This document shows, piece after piece, positions 40,401 through 53,790 of a DNA stretch of 64,000 nucleotides (its first letter is position 1; every line of letters starts with the position of its first letter). Origin of the DNA: Apis mellifera (Eukaryota > Arthropoda > Insecta > Hymenoptera > Apidae); contig NC_037648.1 of the NCBI RefSeq assembly GCF_003254395.2, forward strand, positions 3,451,868 to 3,515,867. Reading direction: 5' to 3'. Under the pieces are notes generated by a model. It did not search any database and was not told the DNA's origin. It saw nothing but the letters and a program-made list of their open reading frames with translations. The translations under genes were made by a program, and so were the position numbers.

Positions 40401-41080
40401 TAATAACCTTAGGCCTTCGAGTACGAGTTCCATATATTGTAAATTTTGCTTATCTCGGTTCTCAACTTATATATACCAGGAAACTAAACTAGATATTGAT
40501 AAAGTTTGAAGAAATTGTAGTATGTATATATAATGTATGAATATTATTTTTTAAGTTAATCCTAAGTTATCTATATATATATAAAATCAAAAGAAAATTT
40601 TAAATGTTTATTGTACTTTGAAAGTTTTTGATCTTTATTAAATTTTGTTATACATATATTAAGAAGAATATTATATTTATTTTAGAGAATCGTCTTTAAA
40701 AAAGTAAAAAGCGAAGAAAATGAAAAAATATATTGTGTTATTTTATTAAATTTTCAAAATAATATTTCTTATTGCATATAGTATATTTATTTTAAATATA
40801 AAGCATAGAAATCAAAGTAATCAATGTCTGAATATTTTTATTTCTTTCTATATACAATATTTCAAATATTTAAAATTATTATATATTCTCAATTTAAAAA
40901 TTGAAAAACAATAGAATTACAATTAACAAATATTCATTGTTAGTTTTAAAAAAATCCATTAAATTCGTATTCATATTTTAAAAAATCATATTAAAATTTA
41001 ATTTCAATTAATTATCACTTAATATTGAATTGGTAATGTTGAGAATAATAAAATGATTAAGAAGATTTTAGAGCTCATTA
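40401..41080. other. AT-rich spacer
   Basis: I see nothing recognisable here. Confidence 0.5.
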
Positions 41081-41950
41081 TGGATGCAAGAAAATGTATT
41101 GGTTACTACTACTATCTATGCATTTTCTATCTCATTTGCGATAGCATTTACCTATTCGGAAATACATCGAAGCGATTATCCTGAATTTCTCGTCGTGATC
41201 GACCGATAACACGAGTTGGCGATTTCCGCGAATCTACGCGCATGCCAAATGAAAGCTATTATCGGTATAGAAATGCGTGAAATGCATCGTAAAATTGTTA
41301 TGCTTACTGAATTTCAATTCATCTATTTTTTCTTTTTCTAATGTACATTTATTTTTCTGTATCTTTAAAAGAAAATGTCAATATTAAATTTAATTTTATA
41401 TAATTCTATCATGATCGAATGATAAAATTTCAATAAATTTTGGATTACACGTATTCAACGTGTATACACTTGATAATCAAAAACCGATTAATTTACAATG
41501 AAATTTTTGTCTTCTTATTGACTAACAACAATTTGCATTGTAAAATATCATGAATGATTTGGTCGATTAATCGGCAGTGGGCCGTGATATCCTTCCAAAT
41601 TCACGTTCCGATTTAACCGAAATTATTTTCACGTTCGACCATTTCCTCTCTACTCGCCTAATTTGGACATATCTATTCATTATCCATGTCGAAAGCACAA
41701 GATCGTAAATCCATGACGCGGTCAGCGTAGTCTGAAAATACCATACCTGTTTCTGTCTCTCTCTGCCTCTCTTCCAATTCGTTCCTTTTCATTCGGCCGT
41801 CTGTCTCGTTCTAACTCGGCTCATTGATTTTTGTCAGTAGAACAAACGAACATATCCAGCTATATTTCCGCGTAGACAGTAGCTAAACGAGCTCGAAAAT
41901 CCCCTATGCGATCCTAGTTTCATTCATGTTCCGAAGGAATAGGAATATGT
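41081..41950. other. Two adjoining GC-richer patches
   Basis: Moderately GC-rich sequence at 41,100-41,300 and 41,560-41,945 is separated by AT-rich sequence. The second contains an imperfect CT-rich stretch (CTGTCTCTCTCTGCCTCTCT at about 41,753). No open frame of note. Confidence 0.4.
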
Positions 41951-43163
41951 TACAAAGTATCACAAAATTCATATTTTTCGTATTCTTTTTATTTAGGTAT
42001 GTTTCTCTTTCGTAACATTGATATATTATACTTATTCAGGAACGTAGAATTAGTTTATTTCTCATCATTTATACAAGTTTTTATCTAGAGGCGCATTAAT
42101 GTTTTATTCTTATATGAAAATCTTATTTGATTATAGAAAGTTGATTGACAGAAGTGAATCAAAAAATAATTGTGTATTTAATTTTTAATTGTTACTTTCA
42201 TTATTTTTATTAGTCGGTATTATCAATCTTCTTTATTTTATAATTAGCTCTGATTAGCTTTTTATCTTAAATATAATTTATTGTAATTATTTTGAAATAA
42301 ATAATATATAAAATTTTGACAGAATATGAAATACAATTCTTTATATTGTTACGATATTGATTAAATTAATTAACTTGATTAAACTAGAATTAATTAAAGT
42401 TAATTGAATTATTTATGATTTAACTTTTTATTTATTCATAAAAAAAATAGATAATATCAAGATACAAATAACTAAAATAACTAGATAATTAGAAAAGAAA
42501 CTATAATAAAATACTCGTGCAAAATCTTCTATAATAAGTTGACAACTTCACATTCATTCGTTGTATTTTATAATAATTATGAAATTAAAAAACCAAAGTA
42601 AATATTGATTTCATTACAATAGTTATATGAATGAAAGAATTTCTTATTAAAAAAATGAGGAAGTCGTGTATACTACATAGAAACAGTATATTACAGATTA
42701 AAAAAGAGGTAAAAAAAGAAGATGTGAAAATCAGTGACAATCGTGAAATGAAATGTTTTTTTAACTAAATAATTAAAAAGATATTACGATGAAAGAAATG
42801 ATTGAAAAGAAAATAATCAAGAGAAATCAATCGCAATATTCTGGAATATCGAGTAAAATATATTAAGAAATCCTGGTAGCCGACATTTTATAACCTCAAA
42901 TTCGATTGCATATATATTATAGATACGAATTGCTGTGAAAAGTGATGCATGTTTGCGTAAGTTGATTTATAATTTATCTTGAATTACAATTGTCGGTTTT
43001 GTTGGTTTAAGCGCAACTTTTCAGTTTATCGATCGAGTAGCACAGTAGTCTATGCAATTTTAGTAGTAATCTATTCGAGTGAGAGAAAAAAAGTTTTCCG
43101 TGAAATATCAATCACTTATACTGGTATTTCAAATATAAAACACATAAAAAAAAGTGTGGTTTC

Positions 43164-43209
<46 letters not shown>

Positions 43210-43239
43210 CTAAAAGGCGAATAGTTGCTGAATCTGATG
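41951..43239. other. AT-rich spacer with an AT tract
   Basis: An AT microsatellite lies at 43,167-43,203. Otherwise only AT-rich words are visible. Confidence 0.55.
43167..43203. repeat. AT microsatellite
   Basis: An uninterrupted AT run of about 37 bp next to an island. Confidence 0.95.
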
Positions 43240-43760
43240 GTTGCAACTTTTCACCAGCCGCACAATGAAACTATTGTTTTCCAAACGGTCGAACTCACGA
43301 GAATTCGCTCGATTTGAAACGGTGCGAATTACGTATTTGAACGGAAACAAGCGACAATCGGATTCGGCGAATTATTCCGCTCGGGCTCTTTGTGGTAAGA
43401 GGGAGCATCGCGAGCGAGTTTTAGTTCACGGAACGAAGTGAACGAAGGGTAATTTGAAAGTTGGTCGTGTCACGACAAGGGCTTCGAGATGCCGCGCTAA
43501 AATTTTCATTTGGAAAATTTTCCACGAATTTTCGCCGGGAGTCGTTCGCATTACCTTCTGATTTCCTGTTGGGAGAAACAATGGGCAGATACGCGACGGA
43601 GCCAGAGCGTTCCAGAGGGAATTTAAAGGCTCCGGGAAATTGTAAGGGTTCAATCGGATGTCGGGAAACAATACTCCCGGCTTGCTTCACTCGCGGAATA
43701 TTCCATCGGATTCTTTGAAACGATTCGTTCGATTCTTCAGCTCTAGGATTTACGAACAAT
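43240..43760. other. GC-richer non-coding island
   Basis: CpG-rich. Four overlapping frames on both strands (66-112 codons) cover the island, and none has a recognisable product. Mutual overlap of open frames is what a stop-poor CpG island produces. Confidence 0.4.
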
Positions 43761-44380
43761 TTATTTCAAAAATTCAATTTTAACTAACAATCGCTTCGTT
43801 TTCTCGTTTTCCTTCTTTCTTATTCGTTTATAATTTTTTTTTTTCATAGAATGAATTTTTTCCAAATTTTAAAAATATCAAAGAAATTTTTTTAAAGCTT
43901 TATTTCATCATTAAAACAGAGAATTTAATTCAGACAATTTGAAAGATTCTTTTTTATTATAAAATGTTTTTTATTATAAAATGTATTATAAAATTTTTTC
44001 ATTATCGCATAAAAATAATTAAAAAAATATTTTCTTCTTTCAATTTTACTAGTATCTAAAATTTACTAAAAAGATTAGATTCAATCAGGTCAATGTTAGG
44101 TAAAATTAAACAAAATCTATTCGTTAATTGATAATTAAAATAAAATTGAGCTCATTAAATAAATACGATTTTTTTATATCAATTTTTTTATTAATTTTAT
44201 ATTATAATAAGATTTACCATTATTATTAAATTAAAAGTCATGAATAATAAAAAAAAAATTTATTCCTTATATTTTCTACTCTATTGTTCAAGTTTTATTT
44301 TACGATAATTGCTACATATTCTCTCAATCATCGTTTACACAAACGAAAAGTTAGACAAATTTTTAGAATGCTGTTGAATA
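43761..44380. other. AT-rich spacer
   Basis: TTTTTTATTATAAAATG repeats locally near 43,951-43,985. Nothing else is seen. Confidence 0.5.
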
Positions 44381-44775
44381 ATTACAAATTTATCGTAGCT
44401 CTTGCGGTGGATGATGCACAACCACATTTTCACCAAGAATTCGGTTGTTGAATCATTCCGGCATTTTGTTTCCATCAACATTACAAGAAAAAAATGACCA
44501 TAAGGTTGCAACACGCTTGTACGAATGAATACGTTGAATTATCGCTGCTCAAAACAAAAGCCATATCGTAGAAATTTTTTGCCCGTTCAACGTGATTCAA
44601 CAAACATTCTCTCTCCGAATACCATTTACGATTTTTATTCCTCTTTATTGCCTCTTCTTTCTTTTCTTCTAACCTCAATTTTCAAATATACTTCTTGTAG
44701 TTGTAGCGAATTTTCGTTCGATGAAAATATTCGTTTTGTTGTCAATCGTATCGTGAAACTTTGATAAATTATTGC
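44381..44775. other. Weak GC-richer patch
   Basis: Slightly richer in G+C than its surroundings, with short overlapping frames on both strands (44,481-44,678 - and 44,525-44,764 +) that are not recognised. Confidence 0.3.
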
Positions 44776-46400
44776 TAACGAAAACCTTGAGTGAGATTAT
44801 TAAAATGGGATTTATTTCAATGAAATATATTATTATTTTGAACAATTTTTCTTTTATATGTATTTTTCAATTTTTTTGTATATATTTTATCAATATTTAG
44901 CTTTACTTTGAGTTATTTTAAATAAATTGTGAATAATGTATATTGCGATTTATATAGATACGATTTATGTATTGGCAAGTAATGATTAACAATTATTTTT
45001 GATGTGCTGGAAAAAGATTTATTCTTATAAATACTAATAATATTTAATTGCTATTACATGATATTATATTTTACTACAATAATTATACATAATATACTTA
45101 AAACATTTTAATATGTAATAGTAATATTGTAGCGTTTATAAAATATATATAAATATTAATCATTACTATTTAAACATAAATATATATATATATTTAAAAT
45201 AATATATTCTTAAGAAAATTCAAGATAATTAAAATCAATGAAAATATCTTTTTGATAAATTTATTATCGAAAACGAAATTTAACATTTCTTATTTCTTAT
45301 TCAAATATTTTTATTTTATTTAAATAGTTTTTATTTTATTTTTTATTTATTATGTTTTTTATTTGCTTATTATAATTTTTATTTTTATTTTTATTTTATT
45401 TTAATAATTGGTTATTATTAAAATAAATTCTTATTCAATATTTATTTTACTTATTATTTTTAGTTACTTATTTAATTTTTTATCTTAAACAATTTATCTT
45501 AAACAATATTATATGAATAATAATATATTTGAAAAATACGTTACTTTAATATTTATTATTTTACAATATTTTGAATTTGTTATGTTATCGAAATTCGATT
45601 TGAATTCAGAGAAAGAATTCAAGAGCGTTAATTGAGCTCGAATAATCTTGACAAAAAAAAATTTTATATTTTATTAGACGTTCTTTACAATTATAAACTA
45701 TTTTTAGAAATAATTATTCTATGGTTCCCTATTTTGAAAAGCTATCCCGAATTATTTGCTTTTTAATCCTTCATCTAAGAGGATTTGATAGATAAAGAAT
45801 TTTCGAAAATAAATTGTCCACATCATTCTCATGATTTATTACTTAGAATTTCATTATTCATCTTATAACTTATAATATTTCGTATTATAATACGATATAT
45901 TTCATATATATCGTACCTAAATTGATCTCAGCATAGAATATATTTAAGGATTTATCATTTGATTTCATTATGAAAATGTTTTTCTGGATAAATGATCTTT
46001 TTACATAGAGTGTATATTTTTAAAAATTATTTTTCTTTTTTTTAAATCTAAATATCAAATTATATTTCTTTTTATATCTTTTGTAATTTTTGATTTGAAA
46101 TATAATGTATTTCTTATAATAAAATTTTATTTTTTATTTTTCTTCGTTACTTGAAAAATTATTCAATAAATAAATTATTTGAAATCAATTTATTCCTCGA
46201 ATATGATTTCACAATTTATTTTCCAACAATATTTAATTTCAAATAAATTTATTTTTTATTTCAATTCAATCAATTATTCGTTCTCTCTCTTTTTATTTCT
46301 ATTTCAATCCAGAAATATTGAATCTTGCTAAATATCTACACTAATAATTTATCCTTCAAATCTCTCTGAACCTATCTAACACCAACAAAATAATCTATAA
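44776..46400. other. AT-rich spacer
   Basis: Low-complexity TTTATTTTTATTTTATT sequence around 45,300-45,480. No gene is visible. Confidence 0.55.
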
Positions 46401-46720
46401 TCTTCTCTCGAAACATGATGGTAGCTTGTCGCGCGATTGCATAAGCAGAACTAGCCGACTATAGATGTTTGCAAGCGCGAAATCGGACTGAATGTTTGAG
46501 CAGACGAAATTATAGCGAACAACGTCGTAAATCAGTGAGGCTTGCGCGAATGGGGCATGTCCATCGCGATTTATTCGCGGTATAGTCCGTCATACGCGGA
46601 AGCGAGAATCGTGGAGGTGAGGGGTGTATGGCTGCGCGTTTAATTTCCCGTTAAAGCCGTTTGCCGGAAGTCCGAGGACGGAACGCTATTCGATATTTGG
46701 CGAAACGGAAACGTGTTTAA
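46401..46720. other. GC-richer non-coding island
   Basis: Sharp rise in CpG and GCGCGA-type words (for example TCGCGCGATTGC at about 46,429). A short + strand frame at 46,624-46,833 runs out into AT-rich sequence and is not recognised. Confidence 0.4.
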
Positions 46721-48105
46721 TTGTGATTAATTTAACAAACCATGAGAATGAATTCGATGTTTTGTATTTGGGATATTATTATATTCGTTGGATATCTTTA
46801 AAAGATCGATTTTGGAGAACAAAACAGATATAAAAAATGCTAATAAAGAAATGTCGATTGTGGCTTATTTATTAATTTATAATATTGTTATAAGATAAAT
46901 TGAAGTTAATAAATAAACTTCAATATTTCTATGTTATTTTGATTTTCAGAATCGATCATTCAAGGAATGTATAATATTCTGTAAATATACAATAAATGAA
47001 TTATCTTTTCATTAACATTTGTTTCAACAGAGATACTTATTACTTTGATACTTATTAATAATTATAAGTGATTATGTAGAAACATTGTTGTTATGGTAAG
47101 TATTTGTTTAAAGATTGAATATTGAAGTAAATTATATTTTATTTTTCATTTTCATAAAATCTGAATGAAATGTATTTTTAAAAATAATTATTTTAAATTA
47201 TTTTTATTTTATTTTATTATTAAATTATTTAAAAAATTCTTTAAATTAATATTATATTTTCTATTTGGTCAATTAAAGGAATTAAAAGAAAAATATATAT
47301 TTAGAAAGTGAATAGAAGATTTAATTATTAATGGAAATTAATAGCATTTATTCTATAATTTTAAAAATTAATTTAATAATAATATATAAAAATAATATAA
47401 ACATTTGACCTGTGTGACTATATATTAAAAAACTATTTTCATCGAAAAAAATAAATAATAATAAATAATAATAATAAATAAAAGTATATAAATTATTTCT
47501 TACATATATCGTAAATTTGTTTTTAAAATGAAAAATAAATCAATTGTATTACACTCGTATAAAGTACTTTATAAAATATTTATGTTATTTAACAAACAAA
47601 TTAAAAATAATGTATAATATATTGTTATTATATCTGTATGTTTTATTTATTTATTATTTGCTTTTATTTTATATATTATTATTTAAAATAATTAAACATT
47701 TATTATTCAAATAAAATTTTATGATTTAATCACAAATATTTTTATTTTAAGTAAATATCCCAATAAATATTGTAATATAAAAGTGGATAAATAATTCGAT
47801 TCGTTATTTTTTCCGCAAGATTTAAAATACATTTATGTATTTTTTGCATCAATCGATTGATTGACATTCATCATAAAAAAAAAATTATACTTTATATTTT
47901 ATAAAATTTACATATAAACGTGATATCTTTCATCTGTTTCTTCTCTTTCATACATTTCATAAATTTATAAATTATTTTTTTATTTAATTTTTTTTCTAGA
48001 TTTATAAATCTTGAAAATTGAATGTAAATTTTTATAACTAATAAAAAATATTTTGTTCCATTCATTCATATTTTTTTTTAAAAAAAGGGGATAAATTACT
48101 TATCA
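46721..48105. other. AT-rich spacer
   Basis: A degenerate AAT/AAAT run lies at about 47,451-47,481. Nothing else is seen. Confidence 0.55.
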
Positions 48106-48320
48106 ATTGATCTACGTAGTTTCGTCTTAACTTGTTAGACTTTGGTTTCATTGACATCAAGATTGTTAAGACCGTAGGATTAGCTCCCGGCTATTGGAGT
48201 TATGACGCCGCGAGCATCGCACTTTTAATCAGGCGGATGTTGTGTTAATCGCTTTACGATAGTTCGAATAGCCGCCCAGTGCAACCTGGGCACATCGGTA
48301 TTATGGAAGTTTGGGGAATT
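48106..48320. other. Short island with a perfect small hairpin
   Basis: A 200-bp GC-richer patch isolated in AT-rich DNA. GCCCAG-TGCAAC-CTGGGC at 48,274-48,291 is a perfect 6-bp stem with a 6-base loop. It does not fit a tRNA, as there is no acceptor pairing or D and T arm pattern around it. Confidence 0.4.
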
Positions 48321-50115
48321 TAAGTAGTTTGGGAATTCTGGACAACAATCTATGTCTCATGGCTCTCTTTTATTAACCATGTTTAAATACAAGTATAACT
48401 GATTTTAATATCCTCTTATTATTTTCCGATATTGTTTCATTGAATATATAGAGTGTTAATAGATGAGCAAATTTTAGATAAATGTATAATTATAATGTAT
48501 AATTATAATGTATAAATGTATAAGGTATTATTATAAATTTATCATTTTCTACTCTTTGTTTAAAGATGTAGATTATGCAAATATTCTCTTATTATTTTTT
48601 GATATTTGATATATTTCATTTATATAGATCATTTCAAAAATAAATGAACAAATTTTGATGTATTATTTCATTTTTCTTAAAGATACAGAAAAATGATAAA
48701 CATGGGTCTAGAAATTTTTCATTTTCAATATAAACATTTTTTAGAAATATTTAAAAATTATTTTAAAAAGTTGCTAGAAAAAATTTTCTTATATATTATT
48801 CCAAATTTTGATGATATAATTTAAAGAAATTATTAAGAAATTAAATAAGTTAGAATTAAACAAGATTAAAATTAACAATTAAAATAATAATAAACAATTA
48901 AATAACATACCTTATATTTATTATAACTCATTAAACTTAAATATTAAAAAGCTAGTATTTGATAATATGATAGATTCTTAAATTTATAATCTGTCTGGTA
49001 TTTTTAACGATATATTAGCAAGAAGAAGCATACAGATGAGCTAGATCATTAACAACATGGTTCCCAAAAATTCTTAACAGTTTAGCTATGCAAACGTTAA
49101 TAGCACAAAGGAACATATGCTATAGCAATTACCTAGTGAAAATTCTTCTGTACGTTAAACTGTTCCGTTGTCGAGTATATTTAAATACTTTGTACATTGT
49201 ACTTTGTACATTATATTTAGATTGTAAATAAATTATTATATTATATAATAAAATTTAAAATACTGGGAATTTTTTAATGTTTATTATTATTTCTAATTAT
49301 CTGAAACATTAATGTGAATCATTTCAATTGTTGAATGAAAATGGAAAATTTTGAATTTATATCCATATTTAATTTTTTAATCTTGTAATAGCATTTTTAA
49401 GCTTTTTAAATTTAACATATTTTTTGAATATTTAAATTGTCAAAAATTTCATTGATTTAATTTCAAAATATAAATTCTTAAATTATATAATTATTAGATT
49501 ATAGATATTTATAAAAAATTTATTTAAATATGCAAAAATTTGCAGAATGCACTGAAAACATATACATACAATATATTTCAAATGAAATATTTATTTTGAT
49601 ATTTAGAGAATGAATCAATATTTATACATATTTTATTTGTTTAATCGATGTGATAAAAATTTAATTTTTAATAAATTTTAATAAATATTTAAAAGAAAAT
49701 TATATTTGTAAAAATATAATAATGAAAATGAATATTCTACCGGATAATAATAAAGCTATAACAAGGAAGAAGAAAAATAAAATATAATATTAGTATACAA
49801 ATTAATTTTCTTTTTTTTTTCACAAATTTAACATTTGTTTATCAAAAAACAAAATACAAAATAATTCTCATTATTTTCTATACATTTAGATTATTTCTCT
49901 ATTGAATTTCTATAGACAAAAAATAATCTATTGATAAAAACATTTGATAAAAATATAATATAATATATTGGAATTCTAAAATTGGTCTCCTTTGTTGCTC
50001 TCATAATAACATAAGATTTCAAATACTATTAAAATAATAAAATTTTCCACACCTAATAATATCTGCCACTAGTATTAAATTGATCTTCTATTTCTAAAAC
50101 TTTCTGTTTGCGAAA
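48321..50115. other. AT-rich spacer
   Basis: AATGTATAATTAT is tandemly repeated at 48,481-48,506. A slightly GC-richer patch at about 49,020-49,170 has no recognised content. Confidence 0.5.
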
Positions 50116-51320
50116 TCAATAAAATCCCTTCAAGAAATATCCCCTTTTTTTGAAACGATTAATCGTATCGGAAGATGTTAGTCGTTTCCGGGCACGGAAA
50201 AAGCGAGAGACGGTTAGAAATATTAAACGGCGGTAGCCGTAAAATGGTAGCATTTCCGCGACCCCTTTAAAATCTTTGCTCCTAAGAATACGCCGTCGTC
50301 GCCGTGCGCTTTTCAAGTACACACTTCAATAGAGCCGCGGGAAATCCGTCGAGACGTGGTTTTCACCACGTGCACCACCCTGTCTTTCGGGTTCGAGGCC
50401 ATTCCAGCGCATAAAGAATCCGTCGCGTTCGATCACCGTTGAAAAACATAAAGGCGTAGCCGCGTAATTAACCTGTCGCCCCGCGCGCCTCGACCACCGT
50501 TCGTAATTAGCCGGTGTCGACTCGACTGTTTGCACGAGACCCGCCAGAGAAAACCGTTCTCCCTCCTTCCTCCCCCCGTTTTCTTCTTCCTCCTCTTCCC
50601 CCTTTTTGTTTCTTTTTCTCTCCCTCTCTCGACCCTTTTCAACCGTCGGTCAACCCTCGGTCGAAGGTAGGGACGATCTTTATGCGAGGCAGACGTTGGG
50701 AGGACATTGCGTGGCAAACACGACAGCGCGTTGAAAGCGGGGAACCAAAGGAGATAGTGTCCTTTCGAGAATAGCCGACGGGTGAGCTGGAAATTCTGCG
50801 GAAAAGCGTGTTTTCAACGGTAATTGAACGCCGAGAGAGTGTTCTCCAACAGCTCCCTCCTCTCTTTCGTCTAAGAATCGCTCGGCCCATTCTCCTTCGC
50901 GGCTCGTTAAAATTCTCTTGCTTATTTTTAAGTTACCAATAGCGTGCCGATAACGCGCTATTCTATTCATTATTGGTTTCCTTTCTTCTCTCTCTCTCTC
51001 TCTTTCTCTTTCTGTCCTTCTTCGAGTTCCTTCGTCAACTCTACCGCTATTTCTGTTTTCAGAAGGAAAATGAAGGAGAAACTCTGAAACTCTGGCTCGC
51101 TTTGGGCGTCGATAGGCTTATCACTAGTCCGAATAATGGGAGTTTTGATCGATAGTTCGGTTCTGCTGACCCTGGCTGCTTTCGTGCGATGGACGTGAAT
51201 TGTCCATATCTCTTATAAATCAGTTTTGTCAGAAATAGTTCGTTCAGAAATCTTTGGGAGATCGGTAGTTTATCATTGGATATAATGTCGATGTCTCGAA
51301 TTCGAAAGAACTATTGGTGT
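50116..51320. other. Largest GC-richer island, possible regulatory region
   Basis: About 1.2 kb of CpG-rich sequence. ACGTGGT-TTTC-ACCACGT at 50,354-50,371 is a perfect 7-bp inverted repeat whose right arm contains CACGTG (50,367-50,372). A pyrimidine tract of about 80 bp spans 50,559-50,640 and a CT repeat lies at about 50,980-51,015. Six or more short frames on both strands overlap. The ones I checked start at GTG or TTG and several are translations of the pyrimidine tract. The architecture would suit a promoter or enhancer, but no exon can be identified next to it. Confidence 0.42.
50559..50640. repeat. Polypyrimidine tract
   Basis: About 80 bp almost entirely C and T on the + strand, with runs such as CCTCCTCTTCCCCC. 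Tracts like this can adopt triplex structures or bind GAGA-type factors. Confidence 0.85.
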
Positions 51321-51850
51321 TTCTTATTTCTTAAATTTTGATCGATTTTTTTAAAATGTTTCTTGGAGATAGTTATAGATATATGTATATATATTTATAA
51401 ATTTTTTATTCTTATCATATATATTCTTATGATATTAAATCAGATTTATTTGTACTTTCAGCACTATTTCTTATTAATTGCTATTAATTTAAAATATTTT
51501 TTTATACTTATACTTCTATATATACATATATAAAATTTTCTATGATGAAATTTAATTTGTTTATTATACTACGAAATAACGAGATCGTAAAATTAATAAG
51601 AACTCGAAAGTTTGAAAAAGAATGCGATGCACTGCCTTAAAAAATTTAATTTATACTATATTATATCCATATATTATATTTACAATATTTATAGTTAAAT
51701 AAGCGTTGATATTGAAAAAGATATAGAAAAAATATATATATTATCTCGATCACAACAACTCATCTAAATTTTACCAAAAGAAGATAACAGATAAAAGAAG
51801 ACTGAAACCCAATCATCTTATAATAACAATAATACAAAGAAAAAGAAACT
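51321..51850. other. AT-rich spacer
   Basis: I see nothing recognisable here. Confidence 0.5.
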
Positions 51851-52470
51851 TTCGATAGATCTTGATTGAGCAACCCTCGAAGACAGTGAATCAGCAAAGC
51901 AATAGTCAGTGGCTAGTCATCTACGAAATGTCAAGCACTTTGGAAGCAATCAACCACTAGGTCAGGAATCAGTTAATCAGTCTCAGAGACAATTAGGGTT
52001 CCAGTTGGAGCGATATCTCAGTCAGCTATTAGTTAGTCGGTTGGAGGATGAACAATTCGCCCTCTACACAGGGAACGCACAGGTTGTTTCAAAGTTCTAC
52101 GGATTCTGGTGGGGTGAGGCCAATTTTGAAGAGAGATAAACTCGGAAAATCGCGTGAAGAAATCGTATAACGATATTCAACTTTGGATAACAATCGGATG
52201 CACCTTTCGCTCCGACACATTGAATAATCATGGTTATCGAACCGGACCTGCAATTTGTACTTGTGAGACCTGAGAAGTCAGATAACGGAGTTTCCGTTCT
52301 CGTCGCTATATTAATGAGAAAAGCGATAGGATAAGGCTGTCGCTTTCCAAATTGCGAGCTTCCAGTCACGACGAAGTTGCGCTTTAATTTAATAAAGATC
52401 GATCCAATTTGCGATAAGAAATCTTGGAAAGTTGGGGATGGAATATAGATGTACTGGAAAATAATGGAAA
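51851..52470. other. Island rich in CAGT/AGTCAG words
   Basis: Between about 51,895 and 52,045 short words of the type GTCAGT, CTAGTC, ATCAGTTAATCAGTC and AGTTAGTCGG recur irregularly. This resembles a degraded short tandem repeat or a clustered binding site. A + strand frame at 51,909-52,139 starts at GTG and is unrecognised. A minus frame covers 52,097-52,369, also without recognised content. Confidence 0.35.
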
Positions 52471-53790
52471 ATTGAATACAAGACGGGAATTCATTTTCTT
52501 CATCATTTAAATCTTATCGTCTTTCTAAACAGTGATACATAATTTTTATGTATATTTTTATTTATTAACATAGAAAGAAGAATACTTAATTTGTTCATCT
52601 TAATATATATAAAGACAATTAATAATATTTACATTCATTGAAATTCCTCAAGTTTATTTCTCACTCCCTTTTTCTTTCTTATCAATGATATCAATGAGTT
52701 GCTTGAACATTAAATAAACAAATTCATATAAAATCGTAAAAATCGTGTTGACGAAACTTTTTAAATATAAATATGTTAATAATAAACGAATATTGTTAAC
52801 GACGCAAGAATAACGCTTATCAGATTGAATATGAAATGGATATTGAATATTATTTTTGTGTTGAAATAATCTTTTTTGGATATTAATGCTAATTTATAAT
52901 TATAACCTTTACCTAATTTTCTTCTTAATTCAATCAATTCTTATTTATATTTGATATCTATGTTATGAAGGGATTGATATCAAGATATCAAATGTTTGTA
53001 AATAATAAAAGTTTATTTAACAACAAAAGGTTTAATTATAGATTGATGAGAAATTTTTTACTCCTCTCAATAATTAATTATGAATTTTTAAAATCTTGGA
53101 TCCATTTTTTGTATTCATAAAAAAAAGTTATTCATTTTACAATAACATTTCAAGGCTCAAAATTTGTGAAAATTTAAATATTTTATAAATTTTTTTAAAA
53201 TTTAGATAATCATGCATGATACACGAAAGATGACACTGTTCACTTTTTCCAAGATATATCTTATAAAATTCTGAAGTTCGAAAAGTATTTCGAATTTAGA
53301 ATTTATGCAACAACAATTTCAATATATCGTTGAATAAAATAAAATTATATTTAAAACTTTTAAGAACTTTTTTAAAATTAAATTTTTGAAAAGATTAATA
53401 TGCCATTCTTTTTAGAAAATATTCAAAAGAATAAGTGATTAATAAAAAAATTATTATATAAAAGTATAGAGCTTATTTCATAAAAATTTTATGAAATTCC
53501 ATATATATGTAAATGAATGTTTTACTTTTCTTTTTTAAAAGCAAAAATTTTATTTTCTTTTTATTTTTGAAAGTTAAAAATTTTTATATTATTTCTAATA
53601 ATTCAAATAATTCATCAACTAATTGTAAAAACTTAAATTTTTATACTATCATTTCGTTCAATAAATTCAAATTTTATAAACAGTTAATAAACGAAATTTT
53701 AATCTGGTTGATATTTTCTGATATTTACTGTACAATGTATTAATTCACGAAGCTAATTTTAATCATTTTGTTTTATTTTGATTAAATTGA
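52471..53790. other. AT-rich spacer
   Basis: No gene or defined repeat is visible. Confidence 0.55.

Noticed and set aside
15400..44200. Dispersed family suggested by GTTAATCTCAAT and TTATTGAGCTTATTAAAT-like words near 15.4, 33.3, 34.4 and 44.1 kb
   Set aside because: The matches are short and AT-rich, and no boundary or consensus could be defined by eye. They may be compositional.
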